DNA of 64,000 bases from Opisthocomus hoazin. Lineage: Eukaryota > Chordata > Aves > Opisthocomiformes > Opisthocomidae. Positions within the stretch are counted from its first letter, which is position 1; each line of letters starts with the position of its first letter. The position numbers and the translations under genes are program-made. The notes beneath the pieces are model-generated. The model was not told the DNA's origin. It saw nothing but the letters and a program-made list of their open reading frames with translations, and ran no database searches. Positions 21,721 to 34,000 of this stretch are shown piece after piece. Location: assembly GCF_030867145.1 (NCBI RefSeq), contig NC_134418.1, positions 7,002,802 to 7,066,801 on the forward strand, in the 5' to 3' direction.

Positions 21721-22443
21721 GGTTTGGGTTGGAAGGGACCTTAAAGATCACCCAGTGCCAACCCCTCTGCCATGGGCTGGGACATCTTCAACTGGATCCG
21801 GCTGCTCAGAGCCCCGTCCAGCCCGGCCTTGAATGTTTCCAGGGATGGGGCATCAACCAACTCTCCAAGCAACCTGTGCAGGGCTTCACCATCCTCAGTG
21901 TAAAAAGTTTTTTCCTTATATCCAATCTAAATCGACCCTCTTTTAGTTTACAGAATCACAGAATCACAGAATGGTAGGGGTTGGAAGGGACCTCTGGTCC
22001 AACCCCCCTGCTGAAGCAGGGTCACCGACAGCAGGCTGCACAGCACCATGTCCAGGCAGGTTTCAAGTATCTCCAGAGAAGGTTTAAAACCATTACCCCT
22101 TGTCCTATCACAACATGCCCTTGTAAAAAGTCTGTCCCCAACTTTCTTAAGCCCCCTTTAAGTACTGAAAGGCCACAATAAGGTCTCCCCAGCGCCTTCT
22201 ATTCTCCAGGCTGACCAGCCTCAGCTCTCCCAGCCCTTCCTCCCAGCAGAGGGGTTCCAGCCCTCGGATCATTGCTGGGGCCTCCTCTCGCCCCGCTCCC
22301 ACAGCTCCAGCTCTGTCCTGTGCTGAGGGCTCCAGAGCTGGATGCAGGACTCCCGGGGGGTCTCAGCAGAGCGGAGCAGAGGGGCAGAATCCCCTCCCTC
22401 GCCCTGTGCCCACGCTGCTGGGGGTGCAGCCCAGGGTACCGGC
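21717..22443 (-). mobile_element. CR1 fragment interrupted by a second CR1
   Basis: The outer element runs from GGTTTGGGTTGGAAGGGACC through the CCCTCTTTTAGTTTA block, is interrupted at 21951-22081, then resumes at TTTAAAACCATTACCCC and continues through GGCAGAATCCCCTCCCTCGC to about 22443. The octamer tail appears to be missing at its 3' end. Confidence 0.88.
21951..22081 (-). mobile_element. Nested 131-bp CR1 insertion
   Basis: CAGAATCACAGAATCACAG marks its 3' tail; the element is truncated after CTCCAGAGAAG. It splits the outer CR1 exactly within AGTTTAAAAC and is flanked by GTTTA at 21946-21950 and 22082-22086, a probable 5-bp target-site duplication. Confidence 0.88.
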
Positions 22444-25400
22444 CGAGCCTTGCCCACCTTGCACCCAGCCTTTCCCACCCTCGCATGGGTCCCTCCACCT
22501 TTCAGGTCACAGACACCCAGCCATCCCACCGGATTTCAAGAACCAGCCATTTAACATCTCTCCAAAAAGCCCCATTTTGGAGGCAAGGAAGAGGAGGCTG
22601 GGGGAAGGTACTGCAGCAGGATGCCAGGCTATGAAGGTGGGGGGCCCAAGCCAACACAGAGGTAAGAGATCGTTCATGTTCACCCCATCTTCTCCCTGAG
22701 ATCCGTCCTGGGGTTTTATCACCCTCCTTCCAGCCCGGTCTCTCCTTCCCTGGGGGGTCTTTGGAGCCTACCCCCAAGGCAACACTTGGAAAGGGGCACA
22801 TGGAAAGACCTCAACTCCCAACCAGGACCTGAACGCACCAAATTAAACTTAAAAATATCACATAAGCCTGGAAAGCACAAAAATCTCCCCCTTGTCTCTC
22901 AGTCCTGTCTCTGCCCATAAGCTGGCCGGTGTCTGAAAACCATACACAAACAAAAGCTCTCAGACCTACAAACGACCCAAGCAACGCCAGGCAGGTCCAG
23001 TAAGCAGGCGATAAGGATGTCTGGGGTTTTGCAATGCCACTTACTGCCCTGTACAGCGTACGGCCCAGTGGGAAGCGTGTTCTGTTGTCTCAGAAAAAAT
23101 ATGTAATCTTGCGGCTGGACTTGGATGAAGGAGTTACGTGTTCTGCTCTCCTCTGATGCACAGAAGCATGAACTTTCACAGAGAAAACAGGGAAAATCCA
23201 GGTAAAAACTGTAAGGTTTTGGCCAGAAATAAAGCTGGTTTAGTTCTGCCTTTCTCAGAGGCAGACCCACACGTCAGTGAGGTTCAGGGTCCCACAGCCG
23301 GAAGGGGGCTAGGAAGCTTGCAGAGAGTGTCTGCAGCCGCACAGGCAAATGCATACCCAGAACAATTTTTTCAAGCCTCATGTCAAGCAGATATAAGGCA
23401 GGAATGTACAACTGTAAATGAATTAAAGCACATGAAGCTGCCCCTTTTTTAGGGCGAATGTGGCTCTTCTCCCCTCTTTCTAAACCTGATAGAAATTGCA
23501 GGTATCTCAGCTGACGTGAGGTAGGACTTCCACGTGGGTCAATGACTCTTCTCACCTACAAATGTGCACACATATATTTTTCCACCTCCACCTCTGGTGA
23601 CTTTGCTGGGCAAGGAGCTGCCAGCACTTTGGCCCTGTCCTCACAGCTGGGTGCAACACTCTTTTCTCACCACGAGCTGTTTCACAACAGGCTGAAGGAC
23701 ATCTGTGTTGTGGTCTGCGTCTTGTAAACCAAAGTGCACGACCCACTCGTAAAGGCAGAGCAGAAAGGGAGCACGGGGATGGGATTGTGCAATGCTGGCT
23801 CCCACGGTGCAATGTTGAAGACACTATTACCTGGAGAAGATTGTGCAATCCGGTCCTACTGTGCCAAAGATTACATTAAACCCCAGGGCCAAATTCTATC
23901 TCAAAATCTGCAGTCCCATAGGATATGGGCTCTATGGCCACCCACCAGGGACTTGACAAGGAAGATGCTGTGGAGGCTGAGCAGTTACAGTATGTTCGCT
24001 TTATCGTCTTCTCCAGGTGACTTTGGGAAAGTCAGTCTCCGTGCACTCCACCTCGTACTAAACGGGGATACATGTGCTCAGAGAGGTGCTTTGACTACAG
24101 CAAACACAGCAGCAGCACCAAGCAGTACATGCACAGAGGCAATCCTGGACTTTGTCCACAGATCTGGCCTTGCTGGCACCGTGGTCGTTTCCCACGGAGC
24201 ATCTCCTTGGCCATGAACCTGGTGAAAACTCAGATGGTCTCAGACCGCATGCAACCTCTCACTCTGTCCTCCTCACAGCAGTGTCCTGCCTCAGCACTAA
24301 GCACCTGGTTTGTGCGTTGCTCTTGTATCATTGCTTTCCCCAGCCAAGGAGCAGCATCTGCTAAGGAAGGTCGTCTTAGGGGCTGTTGTCTGGGCTTTCA
24401 TTTGTTTTAAACATAAACTGTGGTTATGTATTTAGCTGAGAGAGAGACAGGAACACAGGTCTTTGGCACAGCGTATCTGCACATTCACTCTAAAGCGAAG
24501 AAGATACCAGCGTGATGGTCACCCTGGAGCATGAGGTTCCATTGGATATCATGGGTGTGGGACACCAAGTCCACTGCTTTGATAGTGTTATAACATTTGT
24601 GAAAAGCCGTTTCAGGGAATGGGACATTCATATGTTGCATCTGTGTGGTAAGATGGGTTGTACATCAGGACTCCTGTGCAAATCATTGGGCATGCAGACA
24701 CACAGGCTCCTCCTCATGCCTGTATGGACCCGAGTACCTCTTCTTGACTAATTAGCTGCAACAGTGAGCAGTCATTAAGTCAGCCACTGTGCTTGATAAA
24801 TGAGGAGCGAGGCAAGTGCAGGCCATCTGGAGAGGTGAGCACAGGCCCAGTGAGACGGCCAGGTGTCCCTCCAGGACTGGAGTTCATCTGACCACCTCCA
24901 GGCACTTGGAGACTGCTGCTCTTTGCATGTCAACGTCCAAGTCTCCACTTGGTCAGACAAAAGTTTGCTTGTCCACATTGTGTCTCAGGAGCTCTTCATG
25001 TGCCTGGATCAGATGGAGACATCGGCACTGCAGATGTGTGGTTGGGAGAGGTGAAACTGGTTAAATACACTGGTTAAATGTTCACCGTCTCTGCTTTGGG
25101 AGATTCTTCCACACCTTTCTCACTCGAGAACGTTAACTGTTGATGGCTCCATTTCTTTCCCAAAATTTCTTTCCTTGCCCTGGCACAAACTAGCTCCATA
25201 AGCAACTAGCACCATTTTCAAAAAGCCCTTGCCCCCAGACTCCATAAGCTGGGCGGTGGGGTGGAGGACAGGCTCACCCTACCAAAGGCCAAGATGCAAG
25301 AGCAATACATCCCCTCTGAGGGCATGAGCAGGGCTCCATGTGCCTGGAGAGAGGCAAGAGCACCGCACCACAGATGTTCGAGGCAAGACAGTGGGAGTCG

Positions 25401-26979
25401 AGTGGCACAGCCAGCAGCTTTGCTCCTGCAATAAGGCAAGAACCCAACAGCAAAGGCCAGCTCTTCTGTCACCTCTGCTCCCCAGGTGGTCACTGGCAAG
25501 CAAAGCTAAGGCAGTGATAGGTCTCATGCTATCAGTGAACCCACTGCCTTGCCCTTGGAGAAGCAATACTGAGCCTTTGCTCCCTTTGGGACCTCTGTGA
25601 TACGACGACGAGGGCTGAGGGCTGCCCTTCACTTCATTTCGGCATTAATGGAAAGCTTTATCAAGCGGCAGCGCTCTGTACAAGCTGCTGCTTTGGGCAG
25701 TCGTATCAAGGTTCTGATAATGGCATATCTAATCTAAACCAATATGAACTGGCGCTTGCATGTCTACAGCTTGCAAGTTACAGGTCGGAGGCAGTCAGCC
25801 TCCAGGAGACTGCCATGGCTGTTTTAAAAAGGGAAGAAGCTGGGAAAGGTGCCGTATTTCATCTCTGTGCTGTCTTGGTAATGCAGCACAACGAAAACTT
25901 CGTGGAAACCAAGAGGAACAGAGAGTTCATGGCAGCAGCAACATCTTTTCACATCCCATCCAACATTTCAAAGCAATGCAACCATGTCACCTGCTGAAGA
26001 AACCTTTGATCCTGAAGGTTAAAAATAATCAGACCAAAGATGTGAAAACTGGGCAGCAGGCCAAGTTCTCAGGTACAAGCACAGCAGAAACAGGCATAAA
26101 CCAAGAAATAATATGGATTGAGACAGAGGGCAGCCCACTTCGGGATCTCTGACTGGCAAGCTTGTGACCAAGCACTTCAAAAAAAGGCTAGGGGTTTGGG
26201 GTGTCCTACTGGACCTGCACTGGAGAAATCCACGACTGAATTAGCAAAAGCCCTGGCTTGTAGCCTTTCACATTTGGGCTGAGAAAATCCCAACACAGAG
26301 CCCAGTCCCAGCTTCCGAAAGCACTGAGGTGAAACCAAAGGCTTCGCAAAGTCTGGGGAGTCACTGGTGGGATAGAGAAGAAGAGCGAGAGAGGAGATAG
26401 AGGCGAGGTGCATGAAGACACTCCCAGGCCTGCACAAGGCTGCCAGGTACCCTGACCTGGACTACAGCAAAGTGCCTCTCCTCACACAGTGCTCCGGCTG
26501 TAGAGTCCTGTTCAGAGTTCAGAGCCTAAATCAAAGTTTTAGTTCAGACTGGAGGATGCAGAGAAGGATTTTTGCTGCAGGAGCCCTGAGACTCAAAATC
26601 CAGTTCCCGACCGCAAGGTCCAAACCATCAAGAAGCAGCGGGTGTAGGAGGGTGGTTTCCCAGTGTCCTGGCAGACACCAAGCGAAAGTGGGAGCCGGGC
26701 CCAGGAGTCCCAGGGAAGGGATGAGGGAAGGTGATAACAGCCTGCAACTTCTCCACGGACAGCTACACAGATGACAGGGCCAAACTCTTTTTGCTTATGG
26801 CAGATGTTATAACATGATGCCACCGGCCACAAATTGCACTTTGGGGGGTTTGGGTTGAGCATCTCTTCTTTGAGAGGTGGGTGGTGCAGCCTCAGGATGG
26901 GGACTCAGAGAGGCAGAGGGGGTGGGTTTTGAGATTTGGGCAAAGCCATGGCTGAGCTGATCTGGTGTTGGTGATGTTC

Positions 26980-27047
26980 TTAATTTGAGCAGGAGTTTGA
27001 ACCAGAGACTTTCAGAGGTCCCTCCCAACCAGCTTTTCTCTGATTCA
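26980..27047 (+). mobile_element. Degraded CR1 3' end
   Basis: TTTGAGCAGGAGTTTGAACCAGA followed by CAGAGGTCCCTCCCAACC and TCTGATTC gives the CR1 3' UTR order with many substitutions. Confidence 0.65.
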
Positions 27048-28659
27048 TCACCTTGGGACACAGAGCATTCGGATGTCTCCATGGCTAGGAGGGAGCTGAG
27101 AAGTTTTGCACATTCATACCTTTGACCCAGGTGCAAAAAGCAGAAATGAGACCCTTGTGTCCTGTTTTCTGACAAGCTTCTAAGATTTTACGCTTGATTT
27201 TCAAAGCAGCTTAGACAAGGAAGTACCTGCTGGCTTCCCACAAGAAGTAGCCTCCAATAACTTTTGAAAATGATCCATGCTTTTTCTCTTTCTACAAAGC
27301 AGGTCCAGGATTTCAGGAATGGGTTTAGTTTTAGTCAAATGGTCAACTGACTCAGCCTTGTATTAATGCAAATCCGGTGCATTCTCTTTGCCCTGGAAAG
27401 TTAAAGTGATGTCATGTTTTAAAAGATCCTGTGTTCTAGTGGGGAGATATTCAAGTTTTCTGAACTTTGCTGTTGAGATTATGTTTATCTATCTCACCTG
27501 CTGTTTGCTCAGCAGGCCTGGCTAGGTAATAATTACCCTGGCCAAATTTCATTCAGTAAGGGTTTCTTCTTTTTTAATAAGAATTTCTGCATTTCTTTAC
27601 TAGGGGAAATAAAAGATCACAAGTCCAGCAGACTACTTGCAGACAAAACAAAGAGGTTTTATTTCTGATCATTGATCAAAAGCCAGCTGGTTGCACTTCC
27701 AAACTCACCAGCAGTGATCCATAGTCCACATTTATGTAACAAGCCTAAGCTGTGAGTATAAATAGATTATATCTATCCACAGTGAGGAGATGATACATGC
27801 AGAATACCACTTGGGTGCCAAATGGGGTGAATTCTCTCCTGAGTTGCCCAATTCTACCAACTACTAAGAGAGTCCCGCACAATTACATTCTCTGGTGGGT
27901 CACATCCAGACCTCAGGAGCCTGGCCTACATAGGGGGAGTTCTCACCCAATTTCTGGTGGTTTTCCCAGGGGTTCAGCTGCCCAGATTGGGCATGATAAC
28001 TGTTTAAAAGTCTGTGGGACAAAACCTGGTGGGTTATATCAAATAATTTCTCAGGCTTCGGTCTCGTTAGCTTGGTTGTTATTTCTCATCTCAAGCTGGC
28101 AGGGATCTCCCACGCAGAGCTTGGGCTGGGAAGTCTGCAGTGGCTGAGATGTCTGGCTTCCTTGGGGGCCGGCGAAAAGAACATGCCCCTTCAACCACCT
28201 AAGATTGGATTAATCTTGTCTAATATGAAATGTTTACAAACCCTTAGACATGAAGGGTTCTTCTGGAGAGGCTGGAGGGGGATAGGCAACCCTGGGATAC
28301 TACTCATGATGTGTTTTTCGTATTTCTCTCCTTCAGCTCACCTAGACATCAGCTCAGAAGTGACCATTGCACTGGACATAGCTGGGGTTACCTGAGAAAG
28401 GTCTCTCCCCACTGACTTAGCAGCCACTCCTTCTCCCTAACCTGCAGGTGGAAATGGGTGAGAACTGAGCATCCGCCCTGGCAGTGGGATGTGATCAGAC
28501 GTGGCCTGTCTGGGAGTGCACCTCACCAAAAAATTAATGAAAACCACAACACCAGGCTGCTCTGGTTGATGGCAGTGGGGGAAAAATGAGCTACGTAGGG
28601 CTGGAGCGTTCGCATGGTGATCATCCCACAGTGCATCACGAGCACTGTGCTCTGAAATG

Positions 28660-29087
28660 AATAAGATTGAGAAAAATTATGAGGAAAGGCTGAGGGAGCT
28701 GGGCTTGTTCAGCCTGAAGAAGAGAAGGCTGAGAGGGAACCTTATAAATGCTCATAAATACCTTAAGGGTGGGTGTCAAGAGGATGGGGCCAGACTCTTT
28801 TCAGTAGTGCCCAGTGACAGGACAAGGGGCAATGGGCACAAACTGAAGCAGAGGAAGTTCCAGCTGAACATGAGGAAGAACTTCTTCCCTCTGAGGGTGA
28901 CGGAGCACTGGAACAGGCTGCCCAGGGAGGTTGTGGAGTCTCCTTCTCTGGAGATATTCAAGACCCACCTGGACAAGGTCCTCTACAGCCCGCTGTAGGT
29001 GACCCTGCTTTGGCAGGAGGGTTGGACTAGATGACCCACAGAGGTCCCTTCCAACCCCGAACATTCTGTGATTCTGTGATTCTGTGA
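28660..29087 (+). mobile_element. CR1 3' fragment with intact tail and ORF2 C-terminus
   Basis: 5'-truncated copy ending in three TTCTGTGA units. The end of ORF2 (reverse transcriptase C-terminal region) remains open from 28657 to its natural stop at 28998, with motifs [28 protein letters not shown] and KTHLD. Too short to be active. Confidence 0.93.
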
Positions 29088-30836
29088 AAAATATTCCGAT
29101 GTTTTTTCAAGTCTGAATCTCTCTCCTCATCATGCAAAGAGAGGGACCCAAACTGACTGGAGGAGAAGCCAGAGCTCCAGGGCATGACGGCATGGGAGGC
29201 GCACACAGGCTTCCAGGTGGCCCATGGCTGGAGGACATTACTTGCTGAGATGCAGGGAGCTGCCAGCTCCAGCTGCTGCCAGCACCCAGCTGGAGAGGTC
29301 AGTCACCACTGTCCCCATGAAGAAGACACTGAAAAGGGACACGTGGCAGCGCAACCCCACATGACCCTAGGGTATTTACCTGGGGCGGGCGAAAAATGAA
29401 ATGCAGCTCCTAAGGTGACCTCATTTCTGTTGGGAAGCCGGGACTAAAAGGGGAAAAAAGCTGAAAAGCTGTTTGGAGAAACTGCTGAATCAACTCCTCC
29501 ATGAGCGCTCTGGAACCTGGCCGGCGCCCACAGCGGCACAGAGGGGTGATCTTCCCCATGGACGGCCCCCCCCAGCCAACTTCACCCACCAGCAGAGGTT
29601 TTCCCTCTCCTAGCTGGTCAGGCAGACACTGCCTGTACTAATTAACCAGAAACTGAGGCTGAATCCAGCCCGGGCAGCATCACTGTTCACCGCTGCAGTG
29701 CAGAGAGCGGAGGAGGGCAGCAGCCCCAGGATGAGACTGCAGGAGTGGGATGGGCAGCTGCAGAGGGCTTTGGCAGCATCTCCAGACTGGAAGGAAACAG
29801 GTTTTTTTTCACACTTCTCCATGATTTCATTTAAAAAAGGGCCAAAGATGAGAAGACAGAACGGAAGAATTGCAAGGAGAAGAAGGCACGTGAGTCAAAA
29901 AGGGGAAAATCCCTGAGATGGTGACTTCGGGAGGGAGGAGGAGTTCACTGGGGCAAAGGATGAGATGGGAACAAGAAGGTGAGCCTGGGCGTCTGGACCC
30001 AGAGGATGGATGCTCAGATGCTGTGCAGCAACCTGGGACACTTAGCCAAGGGGAACACACTTGGAGAGCCGCCCAGCCCTGAGTCCTGCTTTGGAGGGAG
30101 GAATCGGGCTCGGCTTGGAGGCTGTTGCTGGCCCTACCTCTGATGCGGCGTTTGGGAGGAATGCAGCTCTGAGGGCTGGGACACTCCATCAGTACACGAG
30201 TGACTGTGGCTGCTCTGGGGAAATGAGGGGAAACAGCTATTTTAGCAGTGGCGCCTGGTCGATGACTAATGGCACCGGTCCATCTATCCACCCATACCAA
30301 TTTCTGGAGGCAAGGCCATAGTGGTGGAGTCGGAATTAAACTGCAGTCTTCAGGATGGGCCAGTTCAAGCCCAGGATTTAATTTTGAGTTATGTTTTTTT
30401 CCTTGGGGGACAATGCCGATTTTGTGACTGCTGGTACATCAGGGTTACACCAAAACCCACCGTTACAGAGGACTGTGAGGCATCTCAAGGAGCGAGAGAG
30501 TTAATTCTTGCCAGCATGCAGCCACTACTCCATGCCAGTGCTGAAGACCCAGCGTGCACATATCAGCGAGTAGAAACCCCACCAGTGTCAGCTCCAGGGG
30601 ACACAATAATCTTTCACTCCTTACTCCTCTTCCAGATGTGTACTTCCAGACTGCAAGCTGATTAGATGATTTGGCTCGTTCCTCTGATAATTAATCTCTT
30701 TGCACAATTATATTTTTATCGTTTGCTTCTGGATGCCATGTTGTTACCTCCATAAAATGGGGGTAATGCCCCCATGTTGTTAACTGAGGTCTGTAAGATG
30801 TAGAGCAATTTATCACTGACCATTGCCCAGTTCTAC

Positions 30837-30850
30837 GTTAATGTTTGAAC
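30837..30850 (+). promoter_or_regulatory. Candidate HNF1-type site upstream of FABP1
   Basis: GTTAATGTTTGAAC holds one perfect HNF1 half-site and a poor second half, about 60 bases upstream of the TATA box. Mammalian FABP1 promoters are driven by HNF1, HNF4 and PPAR factors. The match is weak. Confidence 0.3.
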
Positions 30851-30909
30851 ATGGCCATAAAAGAATTACATCATCTTACCTCTGACCAACTGTTAGAGCA
30901 AAAGGACCT

Positions 30910-30916
30910 TATAAAA
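30910..30916 (+). promoter_or_regulatory. FABP1 TATA box
   Basis: TATAAAA lies 70 bases upstream of the FABP1 ATG, predicting a start near 30940 and a 5' UTR of about 40 bases, typical of this gene family. Confidence 0.8.
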
Positions 30917-30979
30917 CCAAGCTCTACTTAACAGCAAGGCACCTTCTCTTGTGCTGGGAGTACAGAGAGCCTTTCCATC

Positions 30980-31046
30980 ATGAGCTTCACCGGAAAGTAC
31001 GAACTCCAGTCCCAGGAAAATTTTGAGCCTTTTATGAAAGCCCTTG
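30980..31046 (+). CDS. FABP1: FABP1 exon 1 coding part
   Basis: Twenty-two codons plus the first base of a glycine codon, followed by donor GTAAGT. Only one ATG lies between the predicted transcription start and this frame. Confidence 0.96.
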
Positions 31047-34000
31047 GTAAGTGCCTGCAGGTGCTGTGTGCTGCTTTGCCTCCGCAGAGCCCACTGATGT
31101 TCGGGGGTCCAGCTGTGCTGATGCGCTGCATGCGCTGATGATGTAGATTGAAAACGTCTCTCAGATTTGCTATTTCTGTCTGTCATCTGGCAATTGCTTT
31201 TTTAAATGCATATGCATGGAGATGCGATCTCAAAATAGAAAAGAAAGCATCTCTCTGGCTGGTGGCTGGAGGTCAAGAGATGCTGGGTGAAGTTTTACGG
31301 CTTGCAGGAGAATGGTCCCAGCAGCCTCTGCAGCCACAGGACAGCACAGCAGTGCTATACCAGCAGGACCTGCTTAGGGCGACTGCAGATCTGTCCCATC
31401 AGGCTGTGGAATGTGAAAGCAAGCAGGACATTGCTCAGCCCACTGCTGCTGCTTGGCAATGCTTCAAAGCCCCAGATTCCACCATTCATCAGAAAAATAG
31501 TGGAGTCATTTAAATGCTTAATGATGAACATGTCTAGATAGATTTGCACCAGTGTCCATGCCAGGGAACGCACTCCTGCAGGGGTTCAGAAGGCTTTGCA
31601 CTAATTCTTCACAGTTACATCATTAGATCACTATGCATGCAGGAATACAAGTTACAGTACTAAAGACTACTAAAAACTAGAAAATATTAAGGCTTCTTTG
31701 TTATAGTTTCACTTTTCTTACAATCCCCTCTATCAATGTGCTGGAGAGGTTCTACCTGTAAGATCAGCTTCAGTTTCACAGAATCACAGAAAGTTCAGGG
31801 TTGGAAGGGACCTCTGTGCATCAGTACAGGCTTGGGGCGGACCTGCTGGAGAGCAGCTCTGTGGAGAGGGACCCGGGTGTCCTGGTGGACGACAGGTTGA
31901 CCATGAGCCAGCAGTGTGCCCTGGCTGCCAAGAAGGCCAAGAGGATCCTGGGGTGCATTAGGAGGAGTGTGGCCAGCAGGTCGAGGGAGGTTCTCCTCAC
32001 CCTCTACTCTGCCCTGGTGAGGCCCCATCTGGAGTCCTGTGTCCAGTTCTGGGTTCCCCAGTTCAAGAAAGATGAAGAGCTACTGGAGAGAGTCCAGCGG
32101 AGGGCTACGAGGATGATGAGGGGACTGGAGCATCTCTGCTATGAGGAGAGGCTGAGGGAGCTGGGCTTGTTCAGCTTGGAGAAGAGAAGGCTGAGAGGGG
32201 ACCTTAGAAATGCCTCTAAATATCTGAAGGGTGGGTGTCAGGAGGATGGGGCCAGACTGTTTTCAGTGGTGCCCAGCGACAGGACAAGGGGCAACAGGCA
32301 CAAACTGAAGCACAGGAAGTTCCGTCTGAACATGAGGAAGAACTTCTTCCCTCTGAGGGTGACGGAGCACTGGAACAGGCTGCCCAGGGAGGTTGAATAT
32401 CTCCAGAGAAGGAGAATCCACAAGACCCGCCTGGATGCGTTCCTGTGCAGCCTGCTGTAGGTGACCCTGCTTTGGCAGGAGGGTTGGACTAGATGACCCA
32501 CAGAGGTCCCTTCCAACCCCTACCATTCTGTGATTCTGTGATTCTATGATCTAGTCCAACCCCCCTGCCAAAGCAGGGTCACCTACAGCAGGCTGCACAG
32601 GAACGCGTCCAGGCGGGTCTTGAACATCTCCAGAGAAGGAGACTGCACAACCTCCCTGGGCAGCCTGTTCCAGTGGTCCGTCACCCTCAGAGTGAAGAAG
32701 TTATTCCTCATGATTTTGGGAGAAGAGTTTAGTGAGTTGGTTCTAAGAGACCCGGAATCTCATAAAAAATCCACTTGGTTCCCTGCTTCTGCCTCAATCT
32801 ATTCCATTTTCTCTGCTTGCCTTTCAGTGAAGGAATGAAGACAGGGTTTCTGCTTTCTCTTTGATGGTTGGCCAGGGAGGTAGCTGTTCTGCTCCCAGTC
32901 AAGTTGGTGGGACAAGGAAGAAGTCTAGTTCTCACACAAATCCAGAATGACAGCACTTGTTATTCTTCCTCCCCAGCAGACTCAGGGCCATGTGGGCCTT
33001 GGGGAACTGTCATTCTTGCGAGGCTTCTCCACACTAGAATAAAAATCGTCCCAGCTGTGGGTCCCCAAATCCCACTGCATTCACTCGGCAGCAGCACTCT
33101 GCCCACCGATAGTTCCGAGGTCCACCTAACATCTCTTGTTCCCGGGCAGGGCTTCCCGATGAGAAGATCCAGAAGGGCAAGGACTTGAAGAGCATCACCG
33201 AAATTGTGCAGGATGGGAACAAGTTCAAGATTACCGTGACCACTGGCTCCAAAGTGCTGCACAACGAGTTCACCATTGGGGAGGAGTGCGAGATGGAGAT
33301 GTTGTCAGGAGAAAAAGTCAAGGTGAGAGATCAGTTCCTCGTCTGCCAGGGCTGTGGGGGCTCAGGGACATTAAATTTCCTTTATAGCCACCCCTCCCTG
33401 CACTTGAGCCAAAGGGAATGACCAGACCACAGATGTCAAAGCTGACACAGGACAAAGACCTGGCTAATCCCCCAGCCTGGTTCCATTTCTCACAATTTGC
33501 ATGTATGATTTAACGTAATGGGAAGGGGCTAGCTGCTGAAACCAAGTCTGCGGATGTGACTCCTGCTGCCCTGCTCCCTGCAGGTCCTCAGCAAGGCTCT
33601 TAGGAACACATTTCCAAAAATGACAGTCCTTTTCTGAGCCATCTTCCTAAGAAACTCAGATCCCGAGACGCTGAAGTTCCCACCTTCCCTCTTTGCTTTC
33701 ACAAAACACCATACAAGCTCCCCAACAAGCACTTCTCCAGATGAAGCCTTGCATTTCTAAAACTATTTTAATAGCCCGTACAGAAAACGCTGGAAGACAG
33801 TAGTTTAATAGCCCATTTGGAAAGAGGGACTAGAGATGCTTTGGGAAATTTTTCTACCAGCAAAAGGTCAGAAAGATTTGAGGTGGAAAAGGGTTGACTT
33901 TCTGTCATGCTGCAGCACAAAACATACCCCACATTCATTTTGTTGACTTAAAGGTAATGCAGGAAAGTCAGTCAATGAACTATAAACCAATCTATCTCTC

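Larger units (their letters stand above)
16882..30900. other. Intergenic region between the divergent THNSL2 and FABP1 genes
   Basis: No gene was recognised. Supported contents are the CpG-rich segment and microsatellites near THNSL2, CR1 copies at 18022, 19151, 20721, 21717 (with a nested copy), 26980 and 28660, a second CpG-rich block at about 21470-21720 and a CTCF-like site at 21647. The stretches 22450-26970, 27050-28650 and 29100-30830 look like unique DNA with nothing I can name. Confidence 0.7.
31776..32715 (-). mobile_element. Host CR1 split by an oppositely oriented CR1
   Basis: A minus-orientation CR1 is present in two pieces: 31776-31819 (tail and GGTTGGAAGGGACCTCTGTG) and about 32549-32715 (ATCTAGTCCAACCCCC through GGGCAGCCTGTTCCAGTGG). 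Together they make one ordinary 3' fragment interrupted by about 730 bases. Confidence 0.85.
31047..33149 (+). other. FABP1 intron 1
   Basis: About half of this 2.1 kb intron is CR1 sequence: a minus-orientation copy split by a plus-orientation copy (31776-32715). The remainder, 31047-31775 and 32716-33149, shows no other recognised element. Confidence 0.9.

Noticed and set aside
21218-21832. Plus-strand 204-codon frame
   Set aside because: It spans the CpG-rich block and the start of a minus-orientation CR1; composition explains the lack of stops and there is no domain similarity.
27590-28200. Possible solitary LTR (an AATAAA, a TATAAATAG and a long low-CpG stretch)
   Set aside because: The TATA-like and polyadenylation-like elements are in the wrong order for either strand, and I could not find TG...CA termini or a target duplication.
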